Source: Clostridium thermosuccinogenes (GTDB lineage Bacteria > Bacillota > Clostridia > Acetivibrionales > DSM-5807). Taken from it: a stretch of 64,000 bases of DNA. The notes under the pieces are model-generated. The model saw nothing but the letters and a program-made list of their open reading frames with translations, did no database searches and was not told where the DNA came from. Both the position numbers and the translations under genes were made by a program. The DNA lies in the NCBI RefSeq assembly GCF_002896855.1, contig NZ_CP021850.1, positions 1 through 64,000 on the forward strand, in the 5' to 3' direction. This document shows positions 15,427 through 24,162 of this stretch, in pieces (position 1 is the stretch's first letter; each line of letters opens with the position of its first letter).

Positions 15427-16725
15427 ATGCGTGGCTTTAAACATTTGAGTCAGGAAGAAAGAAATATAATTGAACAAAGGTTAATCAGCAGGAAATCATT
15501 CAAAAGCATAGCACGCGAGCTTGGAAAGGACCCAACCACGATATCCAAGGAAGTGAAGAACCATATCCAATTTAGGAAAACCGGCTGTTATGGAAGAGTG
15601 TTCAATGATTGTAAACATCGTATTGGTTGCCCTGTTAAGCATCTTTGCGGCAGTTTGCGTTGTAGCCGTTATTGTCGCGCTTGCAAGTCTCGCATGTGTT
15701 CATCACTATGTCATGAGTATCAACAGGAAATTTGTCCCAAGCTTTCGAAGCCGCCCTATGTTTGTAATGGTTGTGAAGACAAACAGTCTTGTACATTAGA
15801 GAAGAGGATTTATTCTGCAACACATGCACAAAGAGAATACGAGACAGTACGCTCTGAGTGCCGTCAGGGTTTACAAATCACTGAAGAAGAAGCGATAAGA
15901 TTGGATTCCATTATTAGCCCGCTGCTAATTAAAGGCCAGTCACTCCACCATATATGCATTAACCATGCTGATGAAATCATGCTCGATGAACGCACACTCT
16001 ACAACTATGTGGACAAGGGTATCTTTACAGCAAAAAATATCGATATGCCAAGAGTTGTACGTATGGGCAGACGTAAAAAGGGAAAAGACCAGTTCAAAGT
16101 GGATAAAAAATGCCGAATAGGCCGAACTTATCAAGACTTTCTTAAATTTATGCAAGAGCATCCGGACCTTCCCGTAGTGGAAATGGACACGGTAATAGGA
16201 AGAATAGGCGGCAAAGTCCTGCTGACACTGCATTTTACTGTCCCACAGCTCATGCTCGCATTCATTAGAGATGCTAATACCTCCCAATCTGTCATTGATA
16301 TCTTTGATCAGCTTTACCTGGAACTAGGCCCGGATACCTTCCGCAAATTGTTCCCGGTATTACTTTGTGACAACGGCAGTGAGTTCTCGAATCCGTCCGC
16401 TATTGAATTCGATTCACATGGGCAACGCAGAACCTGTGTATTCTACTGTAATCCGCTGGCTCCTTACCAGAAAGGCGCAGCAGAAAACAACCATGCTTTG
16501 ATTAGACGCATTATCCCAAAGGGTACTTCTCTTGATGAGTTTACTCAGCGGGACATAACTCTTATGATGAACCATATCAACTCGTACAGTCGACTGAATC
16601 TCGGGGATAAAACCCCTTATTGGGCTTTTGGATTGCTCTACGGGGAAGAAATATTAAGAAGGATGAATGTAGAACTCATCCCGACAGATAATGTCACCCT
16701 GCATTCATCCCTTCTTAAGAAATAA
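15427..16725 (+). CDS. IS30-family transposase
   Basis: This is a DDE transposase of 432 aa. An N-terminal HTH (L-S-Q-E-E-R-N-I-I-E-Q-R, then S-I-A-R-E-L-G-K-D-P-T-T-I-S-K-E) binds the ends. A Cys-rich stretch (about residues 54-125, with at least ten Cys) looks like a zinc-binding insertion. The catalytic core supplies Asp in V-V-E-M-D-T-V-I-G, Asp in L-L-C-D-N-G-S-E-F, and Glu in G-A-A-E-N-N-H-A-L-I-R. The frame is intact. ATG 15427 follows AAGGGGG. The gene lies within 15235-17015. Confidence 0.92.
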   Translation: MRGFKHLSQEERNIIEQRLISRKSFKSIARELGKDPTTISKEVKNHIQFRKTGCYGRVFNDCKHRIGCPVKHLCGSLRCSRYCRACKSRMCSSLCHEYQQEICPKLSKPPYVCNGCEDKQSCTLEKRIYSATHAQREYETVRSECRQGLQITEEEAIRLDSIISPLLIKGQSLHHICINHADEIMLDERTLYNYVDKGIFTAKNIDMPRVVRMGRRKKGKDQFKVDKKCRIGRTYQDFLKFMQEHPDLPVVEMDTVIGRIGGKVLLTLHFTVPQLMLAFIRDANTSQSVIDIFDQLYLELGPDTFRKLFPVLLCDNGSEFSNPSAIEFDSHGQRRTCVFYCNPLAPYQKGAAENNHALIRRIIPKGTSLDEFTQRDITLMMNHINSYSRLNLGDKTPYWAFGLLYGEEILRRMNVELIPTDNVTLHSSLLKK

Positions 16726-16737
16726 ATATTAAATAAC

Positions 16738-16751
16738 CAGAGGCACCACCA
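16738..16751 (-). repeat. Inner inverted repeat of the IS, right copy
   Basis: CAGAGGCACCACCA is the exact reverse complement of 15399-15412. It starts 12 bases after the transposase stop codon. Confidence 0.7.
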
Positions 16752-16970
16752 GCCACAACTCTATAAGCATTTACAAACAGGGTGGAAATTACTCTTGCAA
16801 AAAGTTAGTTAATCTTCACACCTCTAGTTTGATATACCCAAAAAAGGGCTGGCTTTGTTCCTCTACTTCATATTTTAACCTATTATTGACTGAAAAGCAT
16901 TAAAAATTTGCCTAAATAAACTAATCCAAAACCCGCTGAATTACTATTTTTCTCAATGATAACAGCATCC

Positions 16971-17010
16971 ATGGAATTTACTTTTGCAAAGTGGAAATTA
17001 CCTTTTCAAT
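16971..17010 (+). repeat. Tandem 20-mers at the right IS end
   Basis: ATGGAATTTACTTTTGCAAA is followed directly by GTGGAAATTACCTTTTCAAT, two units of the same 20-bp motif that recurs inside both ends of the element. They are likely transposase binding sites. Confidence 0.65.
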
Positions 17011-17015
17011 TGACC

Positions 17016-17028
17016 ATGTAAATTATAC
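17016..17028 (+). repeat. Target site duplication, right copy
   Basis: ATGTAAATTATAC is identical to 15222-15234 and directly follows the right inverted repeat. Confidence 0.7.
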
Positions 17029-17323
17029 CCAATTGAAAATTAGATCATACCTTAAACAAATTTATAATGGTTTTACACTAAACAGCTTATAAACAATAAA
17101 CTGCGTGGTAAAACTATGTCATCCTGCTACCTCAAAGGCAGTAAATATATAAAATGCAACAATTTTATGGCCGGCTCAGTCCCAACCTTCAGTTTTTACA
17201 TATTTTATCCGATAATAATATAGGATTTGTTTAAAAAGTTGAATGTAAAAACAGATAATTCTGTCTGAGAGACGTATTGCTTCATTTATGATTTATCGAC
17301 AGATATGACAGGAGGATATAGCG
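17029..17323. other. Leader region of the FnIII/SLH protein gene
   Basis: No gene is seen. TTTACA at 17195-17200 and TAATAT at 17216-17221 could form a weak promoter, but the spacing is only 15 bases. AGGAGG at 17310-17315 is the ribosome binding site for GTG 17324. About 100 bases of untranslated leader would result. Confidence 0.35.
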
Positions 17324-19657
17324 GTGTTTGGCTTGAAAAAGATAGACTGGAAGGATTTCTTAAAAATAATACTGGTGATTACAGTGGTCGCAGCGGGCAT
17401 AGCCGGCCATGAGGCTGCATATGGAGCGGCAGATTCATCTCTTAAGCTTACTGTATTGTATACTACACAGATACGATTGGACTGGGAGGATAACCTGAAC
17501 AATGAAAGTGGCTATATAATTGACAGGAAGGTTGACTCCGAAGACTTCAAGGAGATTGCATCCTTGCCTGCGAATTCCACAAGCTATACCGATTCCAGTG
17601 TTTCAATCGGCAAGGTTTATACTTACAGGGTTCGCTGGATTGATGCATCTAAAATGACCCATATATATACTGCTGAAGTGTCCACAACGACCACAGCGGT
17701 TGAGGCGCCCATATCTCTTAAAGTTACCCCTATGTCTTCCACCAGGATTGACCTGACATGGACCTATCCCAACTCCCAAAGCTACGAGACGGCTATTGAA
17801 AGAAGGGTGAAGGATGGCGAATGGGAGCTCATAGCGACGGTAAGCAAGGATGTCAACAGTTATAGCGATGAAGGATTGAAGCCAAATACAATTTATTATT
17901 ACAGGGTTAAAGCGGTATCAGGAACTCAGGTGAGTTCTCGCACATATCCCAACAATAATGTGGGAATAGGGGCGCATGTCTTGATGGACGGACCGAAAAA
18001 CCTATATGGATATGCTGTTACCAATGCACGTATATCCCTGCATTGGGACGATTGTGAGAATGAAACCATGTACTATGTTGAGAGAAGGGCCGATGGTGAA
18101 GATACATTTACAACTGTAGGATATGTGGCGGCCAACACCACCTATTGGAGCGACTGGGGAGTAAATGCAAATACAAGATATACATACAGGGTGAAGGCAG
18201 TAGCGACTGCAAACAGCTATGCATACTCCGATGAGGTGGCGGTAACCAGCACCTACCTGGAATCACCCGTTAACCTTAAGGCATCAGGTATATCATCTAC
18301 GGAAATTGCTTTAAGCTGGGATGATAATTCGGGCAGAGAAACCGGATTTGAGATATGGAGAAGGGAAGAGGGATCAAGTTCTTGGAGTAAAATTGATTCG
18401 GTAGGAAGAAACGTAAAGAGCTATACAGATAGCGAGGTCTTTGCTGGTAAAAAATATTATTACAGAGTGCGGGCATCTGTTTTTCAAAAGGATATATTTT
18501 CTGCTTTCACTAATGAGGCGGCAGCATATGCTCAAGGTTTAAAAGCGCCGGGAAATTTGAATTATACTGTGGATTCGAATTCCCAAATAAGATTGACATG
18601 GACTGATAATTCCAGCAATGAAACTGGTTTTATAATTGAGAGAAAAACAGGGATGGACGGTGCCTGGAGCGTGATTGCCACCCTGGGAGCAGGTAAGACG
18701 AGCTTTACCCATACAGGTCTGGCGAAGAATGTCCATTATTTTTACAGGGTTAAGGCTTTTAACTCCGTGAATAACTCAGGCGCATACAGCGAAGAGCTGG
18801 AGGTGGTCATAGGAGACATACCTGAAGCTCCGTCCGGATTTAGAATTGAAGTTTTATCTTCCACAGAGGTACGCCTTATATGGACGGACAATTCCGATGA
18901 TGAGCTGGGATTTGAGATAGAACGGAGACAGGGCAGCGTCAGGACTTTCAGCAAGGTGGGCGAAACGGGTGCAAATGCTGAATCCTACCTGGATCGCGGC
19001 CTAAAACCGGGAACAAGATACTGCTACAGGATAAGGGCTTTTAACAAGAACGGAAAATCAAAATACAGCAGGGAAATATATGTGACGACGAGAAAAGGCG
19101 AAGAATTTGCCGATGTAGATTCCGGCTACTGGGCATATGGAGCAATACAGACCACGGTTTCCAGAGGGATAATGGCAGTCGGCGAGGAAAAACGTTTTGA
19201 TCCTGAAGGAATCGTAACCAGAGGAGAGTTTGCCGCAATCATAGTGAAAGCTTTTGACCTTGAAAAGGCAACTGCGGGAGCTTTCGACGATGTAAACCCA
19301 GGAACTGAGCATTACAAGGAGATACTGATTTTGAAGGGACTGGGAATTGTTTCGGGAGATGAAAATAACCGCTATTATCCGGGAAATCCTCTGAGCAGAC
19401 AAGATATGAGCGTTATTGTTGCCAGGACAATGAAAGCTCTTGATAAACCGCTTACAGGGTATGGAGAGTCGGTGCTGAATAAATATTATGATCGGGATTC
19501 CATAGATTCTTACGCTTTGACAAGCATGTCGTCCCTTGTGGGTGAGAAGATCATAAACGAAAGGATACGAAACGGCAGAACCTATTTGGATCCGAAAGCC
19601 GGCATAACGCGAGCGGAAACTGCATGGGTACTGTATAATCTGCTGAGGATGCTTTGA
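17324..19657 (+). CDS. Secreted FnIII-repeat protein with three SLH domains
   Basis: This is a cell-surface protein of 777 aa. A hydrophobic signal-anchor segment at residues 13-35 is followed by six fibronectin type III repeats of about 90 residues (approximately 38-126, 128-215, 222-310, 313-402, 405-495 and 500-590). They share W-x-D-N, G-F-x-I-E-R, S-Y-x-D and Y-x-Y-R-V-K-A patterns. Three S-layer homology domains fill the C-terminus from about residue 592, beginning F-A-D-V-D-S-G-Y-W-A. They anchor the protein to pyruvylated secondary wall polymer. The FnIII array acts as a spacer or binding module; no catalytic domain is present. GTG 17324 is eight bases from AGGAGG. It appears monocistronic. 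It is related in design to the two giant proteins at 41102 and 46203, but its SLH domains are much better preserved. Confidence 0.85.
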   Translation: MFGLKKIDWKDFLKIILVITVVAAGIAGHEAAYGAADSSLKLTVLYTTQIRLDWEDNLNNESGYIIDRKVDSEDFKEIASLPANSTSYTDSSVSIGKVYTYRVRWIDASKMTHIYTAEVSTTTTAVEAPISLKVTPMSSTRIDLTWTYPNSQSYETAIERRVKDGEWELIATVSKDVNSYSDEGLKPNTIYYYRVKAVSGTQVSSRTYPNNNVGIGAHVLMDGPKNLYGYAVTNARISLHWDDCENETMYYVERRADGEDTFTTVGYVAANTTYWSDWGVNANTRYTYRVKAVATANSYAYSDEVAVTSTYLESPVNLKASGISSTEIALSWDDNSGRETGFEIWRREEGSSSWSKIDSVGRNVKSYTDSEVFAGKKYYYRVRASVFQKDIFSAFTNEAAAYAQGLKAPGNLNYTVDSNSQIRLTWTDNSSNETGFIIERKTGMDGAWSVIATLGAGKTSFTHTGLAKNVHYFYRVKAFNSVNNSGAYSEELEVVIGDIPEAPSGFRIEVLSSTEVRLIWTDNSDDELGFEIERRQGSVRTFSKVGETGANAESYLDRGLKPGTRYCYRIRAFNKNGKSKYSREIYVTTRKGEEFADVDSGYWAYGAIQTTVSRGIMAVGEEKRFDPEGIVTRGEFAAIIVKAFDLEKATAGAFDDVNPGTEHYKEILILKGLGIVSGDENNRYYPGNPLSRQDMSVIVARTMKALDKPLTGYGESVLNKYYDRDSIDSYALTSMSSLVGEKIINERIRNGRTYLDPKAGITRAETAWVLYNLLRML

Positions 19658-19777
19658 TAAATAGGGAGCGGTTGCGAAATCCCAGGAGAAGGCCTCCTGA
19701 TTGACATAAAGCATTTTTATAGCTTTAATATCTTTAATACTAAAAATGAGTACAATAAACACAATAAAAATAAATTC

Positions 19778-19804
19778 AATTAATGCAATTAATGCAATTA
19801 ATGC
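19778..19804 (+). repeat. Three perfect copies of AATTAATGC
   Basis: The nine-base unit is repeated three times without change in the non-coding gap after the SLH protein gene. It is a small, probably slippage-derived array of no evident function. Confidence 0.8.
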
Positions 19805-19815
19805 ATCAAATATAT

Positions 19816-19856
19816 CAGCCCTGCCTGTTTTAAGACAAGCAGGGCTGACTATTTTA
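19816..19856. terminator. Hairpin terminator after the FnIII/SLH gene
   Basis: A perfect 9-bp stem, CAGCCCTGC at 19816-19824 with GCAGGGCTG at 19839-19847, is followed by ACTATTTTATCG. The T-tract is modest. It sits between convergent genes and may serve both. Confidence 0.65.
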
Positions 19857-19948
19857 TCGTTGAATGTTATGTCTGGGCCGGCAATCTTTTTTTCCTTTTT
19901 TCACGATAGTTTAAAAAAATGTCTTTTATAATTAATAAAAACAGATAC

Positions 19949-20587
19949 TTAACCTTCCTCGATCAGAACTGCTCTGACCGGGGAACCTTCTACGCCATCG
20001 ATTTTAAGGGGCAGGCAAGAGAAAAAATACTCCCCTGGCTCCACATCCTTAAGCATAAGGCCTTCAACTATACCGATGTTATTTGACAAAAGGGTGGTAT
20101 GCACCTGGCTGCTTTTTGTATGGAAGCCTTCAACCGAAAGATAATCCACCCCTACTGTCCTGACCTTCTTTTCCACAAGATAATCCGCTGCTGATTTGTC
20201 TATATAGATGAAATCCTCCCGGAAAATTCCATCCTCAGGTATAGAACTGTTTGCGGTTTTGAAAAATACCGCATCGCCAGGTTCGATTGGAAAAGAGATG
20301 ATATCCTTCTCTGTTATGCATCTTTCAACATTGAGTTCAAAGACTTTGGTGTATCCGGTGAACCGGGACAGATCAAGGGAGTCTATCTTTATTCCGTCAT
20401 CTATGAAATGATAGGGAGCATCCACATGAGTGCCTGCATGCAAGCCTATCTTTATGGAAGATACATTGCATCCGTCGCCATTCTTTATAGATTGATCCCT
20501 TATAATCTCCATATCCTTGTCTCCAGGCCATAGGGCCATGCCTGGGTAAATGCTTCTGCTGATATCGATAATGCGCCTGATTTTCAT
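19949..20587 (-). CDS. Cyclase-family metal hydrolase (kynurenine formamidase-like)
   Basis: This is a 212-residue member of the Cyclase superfamily, manganese- or zinc-dependent hydrolases that include kynurenine formamidase and isatin hydrolase. The defining motif H-A-G-T-H-V-D-A-P-Y-H-F lies near residue 50 and supplies the metal ligands. The N-terminal I-D-I-S-R-S-I-Y-P-G-M-A-L-W-P-G-D is also typical. ATG 20587 is chosen over ATG 20626 because AAAGGA is nine bases upstream and family members begin here. A formamidase role would link it to tryptophan breakdown, but no kynurenine genes are nearby. Substrate unknown. Confidence 0.82.
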   Translation of the reverse strand: MKIRRIIDISRSIYPGMALWPGDKDMEIIRDQSIKNGDGCNVSSIKIGLHAGTHVDAPYHFIDDGIKIDSLDLSRFTGYTKVFELNVERCITEKDIISFPIEPGDAVFFKTANSSIPEDGIFREDFIYIDKSAADYLVEKKVRTVGVDYLSVEGFHTKSSQVHTTLLSNNIGIVEGLMLKDVEPGEYFFSCLPLKIDGVEGSPVRAVLIEEG

Positions 20588-20742
20588 GCAACCACGTCCT
20601 TTCCTTATAAATGGCGGATTCTTCATGTATAACTCAAAGAAAAATATCCGGGTTTGCTATCATCTTGGTAGGTTAAACACTTCCTGAGGCTTAGTGCCTT
20701 ATTGCAAACATATTTTCTGTTTTTAGCTTCCCCGGCTTACTG

Positions 20743-21318
20743 CTAATATTTCTTGTTAATATAATCATCCGTCAGGGATTGCTGCTTTTTATTTTCCAAA
20801 AGGCCTTCTGCTCTCAAAACATCGGCAATTGCAGCGCTCTTGGTATGAAGAATCAAAAAATCCCCTTCATCGGAATCGCCCAGGTAATGAAAAGCATCAA
20901 TTTCCATCAATATATCAGGGTCTTTTATGACAATCTCAATCAGCTTGCCCTTCAATTGTTTTGATTTGACATTGACGTAATATGCCTCACAGTTGAAATC
21001 AATCAGCCGAAGCAGGGCAAGGGTGGTTTTATCTTTTAAATGGTAATAATTCATGGACTCCGCATAGTAATTGCGGCGTTCCTTATCTGAATTTTTTGGG
21101 TCATTGGCAATCCAACGCCAGTACTTGGCATAGGTGTTATAATAATGGTGATTGTATACAGCCTTTTTTATGTTATCCACCTTTGTGAAAGGCTTGATAT
21201 CAAGGCTCTCCATATACCGGAAATTTTCTTCAATAAATTCGCTTTTAGTCATATCCCCCATTTTGTATTGTATTAGGAGGCTTTGTCTGTGTCTTAAAAA
21301 CTGGTCAAATTTATTCAT
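20743..21318 (-). CDS. Conserved-looking hypothetical protein
   Basis: This 191-residue soluble protein belongs to no family I recognise with confidence. It is rich in Tyr, Lys and Asp and has no signal peptide, membrane helix or metal motif. The N-terminal half is predicted helical (F-L-R-H-R-Q-S-L-L-I-Q-Y-K-M-G-D-M-T-K-S-E-F). A Tyr/His-rich patch Y-N-H-H-Y-Y-N-T-Y-A-K-Y-W-R-W is notable. ATG 21318 is preferred over GTG 21330 because AGGCGG lies at a suitable distance. It is probably transcribed alone or with the cyclase-family gene downstream. Confidence 0.65.
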   Translation of the reverse strand: MNKFDQFLRHRQSLLIQYKMGDMTKSEFIEENFRYMESLDIKPFTKVDNIKKAVYNHHYYNTYAKYWRWIANDPKNSDKERRNYYAESMNYYHLKDKTTLALLRLIDFNCEAYYVNVKSKQLKGKLIEIVIKDPDILMEIDAFHYLGDSDEGDFLILHTKSAAIADVLRAEGLLENKKQQSLTDDYINKKY

Positions 21319-21447
21319 AAAGTTATGCACCGCCTGTCATGTTCCAATGATAAACGAGTTTTTGCAAATTGTAAAGGGTATGGGCACAATATCCAAATCC
21401 CTAAATGATCAAGCTTGCTCCATACAAAGGCTGTGAAGGCAGGCAGA

Positions 21448-21496
21448 AGCAAGAGCAGACAGAGACCAAAGCAGACATAAACCAAAGCAGACAGGG
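21448..21496 (+). repeat. Imperfect 16-bp tandem repeat
   Basis: ACCAAAGCAGACATAA (21465-21480) and ACCAAAGCAGACAGGG (21481-21496) follow a diverged 17-base copy at 21448-21464. The array is in the non-coding gap before pepF. Apart from it and the pepF promoter, I see nothing else in 21319-21782. Confidence 0.65.
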
Positions 21497-21715
21497 ATAT
21501 TTCTTTAGCATCCCACAGAATAAATTTCACAAGTCACAGGGGATTTATGCAAAAAGCAGGCTGCAAGGGATGTTGCATTAAAAATAAATTGTGGTAAATC
21601 ATATACATAGCTTCATGAAGTATGGTTTCTACAATGATTTCATGGCGAGAGGATTTGGCACTGGAATTCCCATAGCGGAGTTTTATAAATCTTGTCGACA
21701 GAGGATAATAAATCT

Positions 21716-21745
21716 TTGACTTGGGTGATGGTTATCCGATATAAT
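21716..21745 (+). promoter_or_regulatory. Sigma-A promoter of pepF
   Basis: TTGACT at 21716-21721 and TATAAT at 21740-21745 are separated by 18 bases. The leader to ATG 21783 would be about 30 bases. Confidence 0.75.
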
Positions 21746-21782
21746 AGGGATAATCCATAATTTGGCTGAAGGAGGTATGAAG

Positions 21783-23588
21783 ATGGCTGGTAAAACTAAT
21801 ACACTGCCAAAGCGTGATGAAATTGATGCTAAATATAAATGGGCACTGGAACATATCTATGAAGACAACGAAAAGTGGGAAGAGGATTTTAAAAAGGTAA
21901 AAGCTCTCTCGGGAGAGATAAAGAATTTTAGAGGGACCCTTGGAGAAAGCGATGAAAAACTACTGGCGTGTTTGAAATTGTGCGACGAGATGCTGTCGCT
22001 GAACGATAAGGTGTTTGTATATGCGAGGATGCGCAAGGATGAGGACAACTCCAACGGCTTCTACCAGGCCTTAGCTGACAGGGCGGCAACTCTTGCCACC
22101 GAAGTGTATGCATCGGTTTCCTTTATAGTGCCTGAGATTATTTCTATACCGGAGGAGAAGTTAAAGGGCTTTTTGGAGAAAAATGAGGATCTGCGGCTAT
22201 ACAAGCATTATATAGATGAACTGCTGCGGCAGAAAAATCATACCCTTTCGGAGCGGGAAGAGGAGCTTCTGGCACTTTCTTCAGAGATAGCCCGGGCTCC
22301 GCGGGACATTTTCACAATGTTCAACAATGCCGATATTAAATTCCCGGTGATTAAAGATGAAAACGGAGAAGAGGTTGAACTTACAAAGGGAAGGTATATA
22401 AGTTTTCTCGAAAATAAAGACAGAAGGGTGCGGCAGGATGCATTCCATGCCCTTTACAGCTCTTACAAAAAATTTGAAAACACCCTGGCGGCTTCTCTTA
22501 TAGGCAATGTAAAAAAGAACAGGTTTTATTCTTCCGTGAGGAAGTATGGTTCAAGCCTTGAAGCTTCCCTGGATTCCGATAACATCTCCGTTGATGTATA
22601 CAATAACCTGATCGATACCATAAACAAGAACCTACCTTTGCTTCACAGGTATTTAAGGCTGCGCAAAAAGGCTTTGAAGCTGGATGAGCTGCATATGTAT
22701 GATCTGTATGTGCCCATCGTGGAAGAACCCGGCAAGAAAGTGCCTTATGAGGAGGCATTGAAGATGGTTGAGCAAGGGCTTCAGCCTTTGGGTGGGGAAT
22801 ATGTAGGATATCTGAAAGAAGGTTTTGAGTCGGGCTGGATCGATGTGTATGAGAACCAGGGCAAAACCAGCGGAGCATATTCCTGGGGGGCTTACAATAC
22901 CCATCCTTATGTGCTGTTGAACTATCAGGACACCATTAATGATGTATTTACGATAGCCCATGAAATGGGGCATGCTCTGCATACCTTTTATACCAACAAA
23001 ACTCAGCCGTATATATATTCGGAATACAAGATATTTGTAGCGGAGGTTGCATCTACAGTCAACGAATCGCTGCTCATGCAGCATATGCTTAAAAATACCC
23101 AAAGCAAGGCTGAAAAGGCTTACCTGCTGAATCATTACCTTGAAGAGTTCAGAGGTACAGTATTCCGGCAGGTCATGTTCGCCGAGTTCGAGAAGATTAT
23201 ACATGAAAAGATTGAGCAGGGTGAGGCGTTGACAGCAGAATCCCTGTCCAAGATATATTATGATTTGAACGTGAAATATTTTGGGCCTGAGGTGACGGTG
23301 GACGAAGATATCGCCATGGAATGGGCAAGGATACCGCATTTTTACACCAGCTTTTATGTGTACAAGTATGCTACGGGATTCTCAGCAGCCACATCCATCT
23401 CCCAGCAGATACTTAATGAGGGCCAGCCGGCTGTGGAACGGTATATAGGATTCTTGAGCAGCGGAGGCTCCGATTATCCTCTGGAGCTTTTAAAGAAAGC
23501 CGGAGTGGACCTTTCTACGCCCAAGCCTGTCCAGGATGCTCTGGATGTGTTCGCTCAGGTGCTGGAAGAACTGGAGAAGCTTATTTAA
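21783..23588 (+). CDS. pepF: Oligoendopeptidase F
   Basis: This is an M3-family zinc metallopeptidase of the cytosol that cleaves short peptides. The zinc site H-E-M-G-H-A-L-H lies around residue 385, with the third ligand expected in the E-V-A-S-T-V-N-E stretch downstream. The length of 601 aa is normal for PepF. ATG 21783 is chosen because AAGGAGG ends seven bases upstream; an earlier TTG at 21762 overlaps the ribosome binding site. The gene has its own promoter and no obvious operon partner. Confidence 0.93.
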   Translation: MAGKTNTLPKRDEIDAKYKWALEHIYEDNEKWEEDFKKVKALSGEIKNFRGTLGESDEKLLACLKLCDEMLSLNDKVFVYARMRKDEDNSNGFYQALADRAATLATEVYASVSFIVPEIISIPEEKLKGFLEKNEDLRLYKHYIDELLRQKNHTLSEREEELLALSSEIARAPRDIFTMFNNADIKFPVIKDENGEEVELTKGRYISFLENKDRRVRQDAFHALYSSYKKFENTLAASLIGNVKKNRFYSSVRKYGSSLEASLDSDNISVDVYNNLIDTINKNLPLLHRYLRLRKKALKLDELHMYDLYVPIVEEPGKKVPYEEALKMVEQGLQPLGGEYVGYLKEGFESGWIDVYENQGKTSGAYSWGAYNTHPYVLLNYQDTINDVFTIAHEMGHALHTFYTNKTQPYIYSEYKIFVAEVASTVNESLLMQHMLKNTQSKAEKAYLLNHYLEEFRGTVFRQVMFAEFEKIIHEKIEQGEALTAESLSKIYYDLNVKYFGPEVTVDEDIAMEWARIPHFYTSFYVYKYATGFSAATSISQQILNEGQPAVERYIGFLSSGGSDYPLELLKKAGVDLSTPKPVQDALDVFAQVLEELEKLI

Positions 23589-23728
23589 ACTGTTAAAAAG
23601 CGAGCATCATTGCAGCGGACCAAAGGGACACTCGGATTATGGCTATATAATTTAAAATAAAATTTATCAGCATGGCGGCATAAAAAAGCAGTCTTTGCGG
23701 ATTTGGTGTGATAAATTTTAAAATGGTG

Positions 23729-23757
23729 TTGACAAATGCAAAATCAGAATATAATAT
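23729..23757 (+). promoter_or_regulatory. Promoter of the Trp T-box transcript
   Basis: TTGACA at 23729-23734 matches the -35 consensus. TAATAT at 23752-23757 gives a 17-base spacer; an overlapping TATAAT at 23750 gives 15. Confidence 0.7.
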
Positions 23758-23761
23758 ATAT

Positions 23762-24056
23762 AAAAATATGTTAAACCGATGAGCGAGAGAAGTATGCCTG
23801 ACACTGCGTTCAAAGAGATCTGCAGGTGGTGGGATTGCGGAAGCGAAAGACAGGTTGAATGGACTCGCGAGGGCAGCTGTGAAATTGATGCTGAATTGCG
23901 GGATAAAGTAGCGGCTGACGGGTACTCCACCTGTTATAAGGGGAGCATACATGATGGTGTATGGATAAAGGGGGCCTTTTAGGCCAATTTAGGTGGTACC
24001 GCAGAAGTCATAGAGCTTTTGTCCTTAAAATTTAAGGATGAAAGCTTTTTTTGTTA
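23762..24056 (+). ncRNA. T-box leader with a Trp specifier
   Basis: This leader senses uncharged tRNA-Trp and controls read-through into the trpB-like gene. The conserved T-box core AGGTGGTACCGC is at 23991-24002. Stem I contains GAGAAGTA near its base and the specifier loop GAATGGAC, with TGG (Trp) at 23860-23862. A terminator hairpin built on AGCTTTTGTCCTTAAA and its complement, followed by seven Ts, ends near 24054. The Trp specifier agrees with the downstream gene. Confidence 0.88.
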
Positions 24057-24162
24057 CACAAAACCAAAGTGGTTATGCAAAACTAACATGCCAAATAGGT
24101 TTTGAAAAATCATAAAATTTACATAAATCATAACAAACAACAAAAAGAGAGGAGAAAGAATT

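Larger units (their letters stand above)
15235..17015 (+). mobile_element. IS30-family insertion sequence, 1781 bp
   Basis: One IS30-type transposase gene lies between imperfect terminal inverted repeats of 25 bp, with 21 matches between 15235-15259 and the complement of 16991-17015. It is bordered by the 13-bp duplication ATGTAAATTATAC. Inside the ends, further copies of a 20-bp motif, consensus RTGGAAWTTACTTTTGCAAA, lie at 15276-15295, 15314-15333, 16782-16801 and 16971-16990. The last copy directly abuts the right terminal copy. A second perfect 14-bp inverted repeat flanks the gene more closely (15399-15412 and 16738-16751). The element inserted between tRNA-Arg and the SLH protein gene, breaking no visible gene. 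The intact gene and duplication suggest recent arrival. Confidence 0.8.

Noticed and set aside
15399-16751. Inner 14-bp inverted repeats as the true ends of the IS30 element
   Set aside because: No duplicated target flanks them, while the outer ends have a perfect 13-bp duplication. Kept only as an internal feature.
22653-23339. 228-codon minus-strand frame
   Set aside because: It is antisense to pepF and covers the HEMGH region of the real gene; no supporting start signals.
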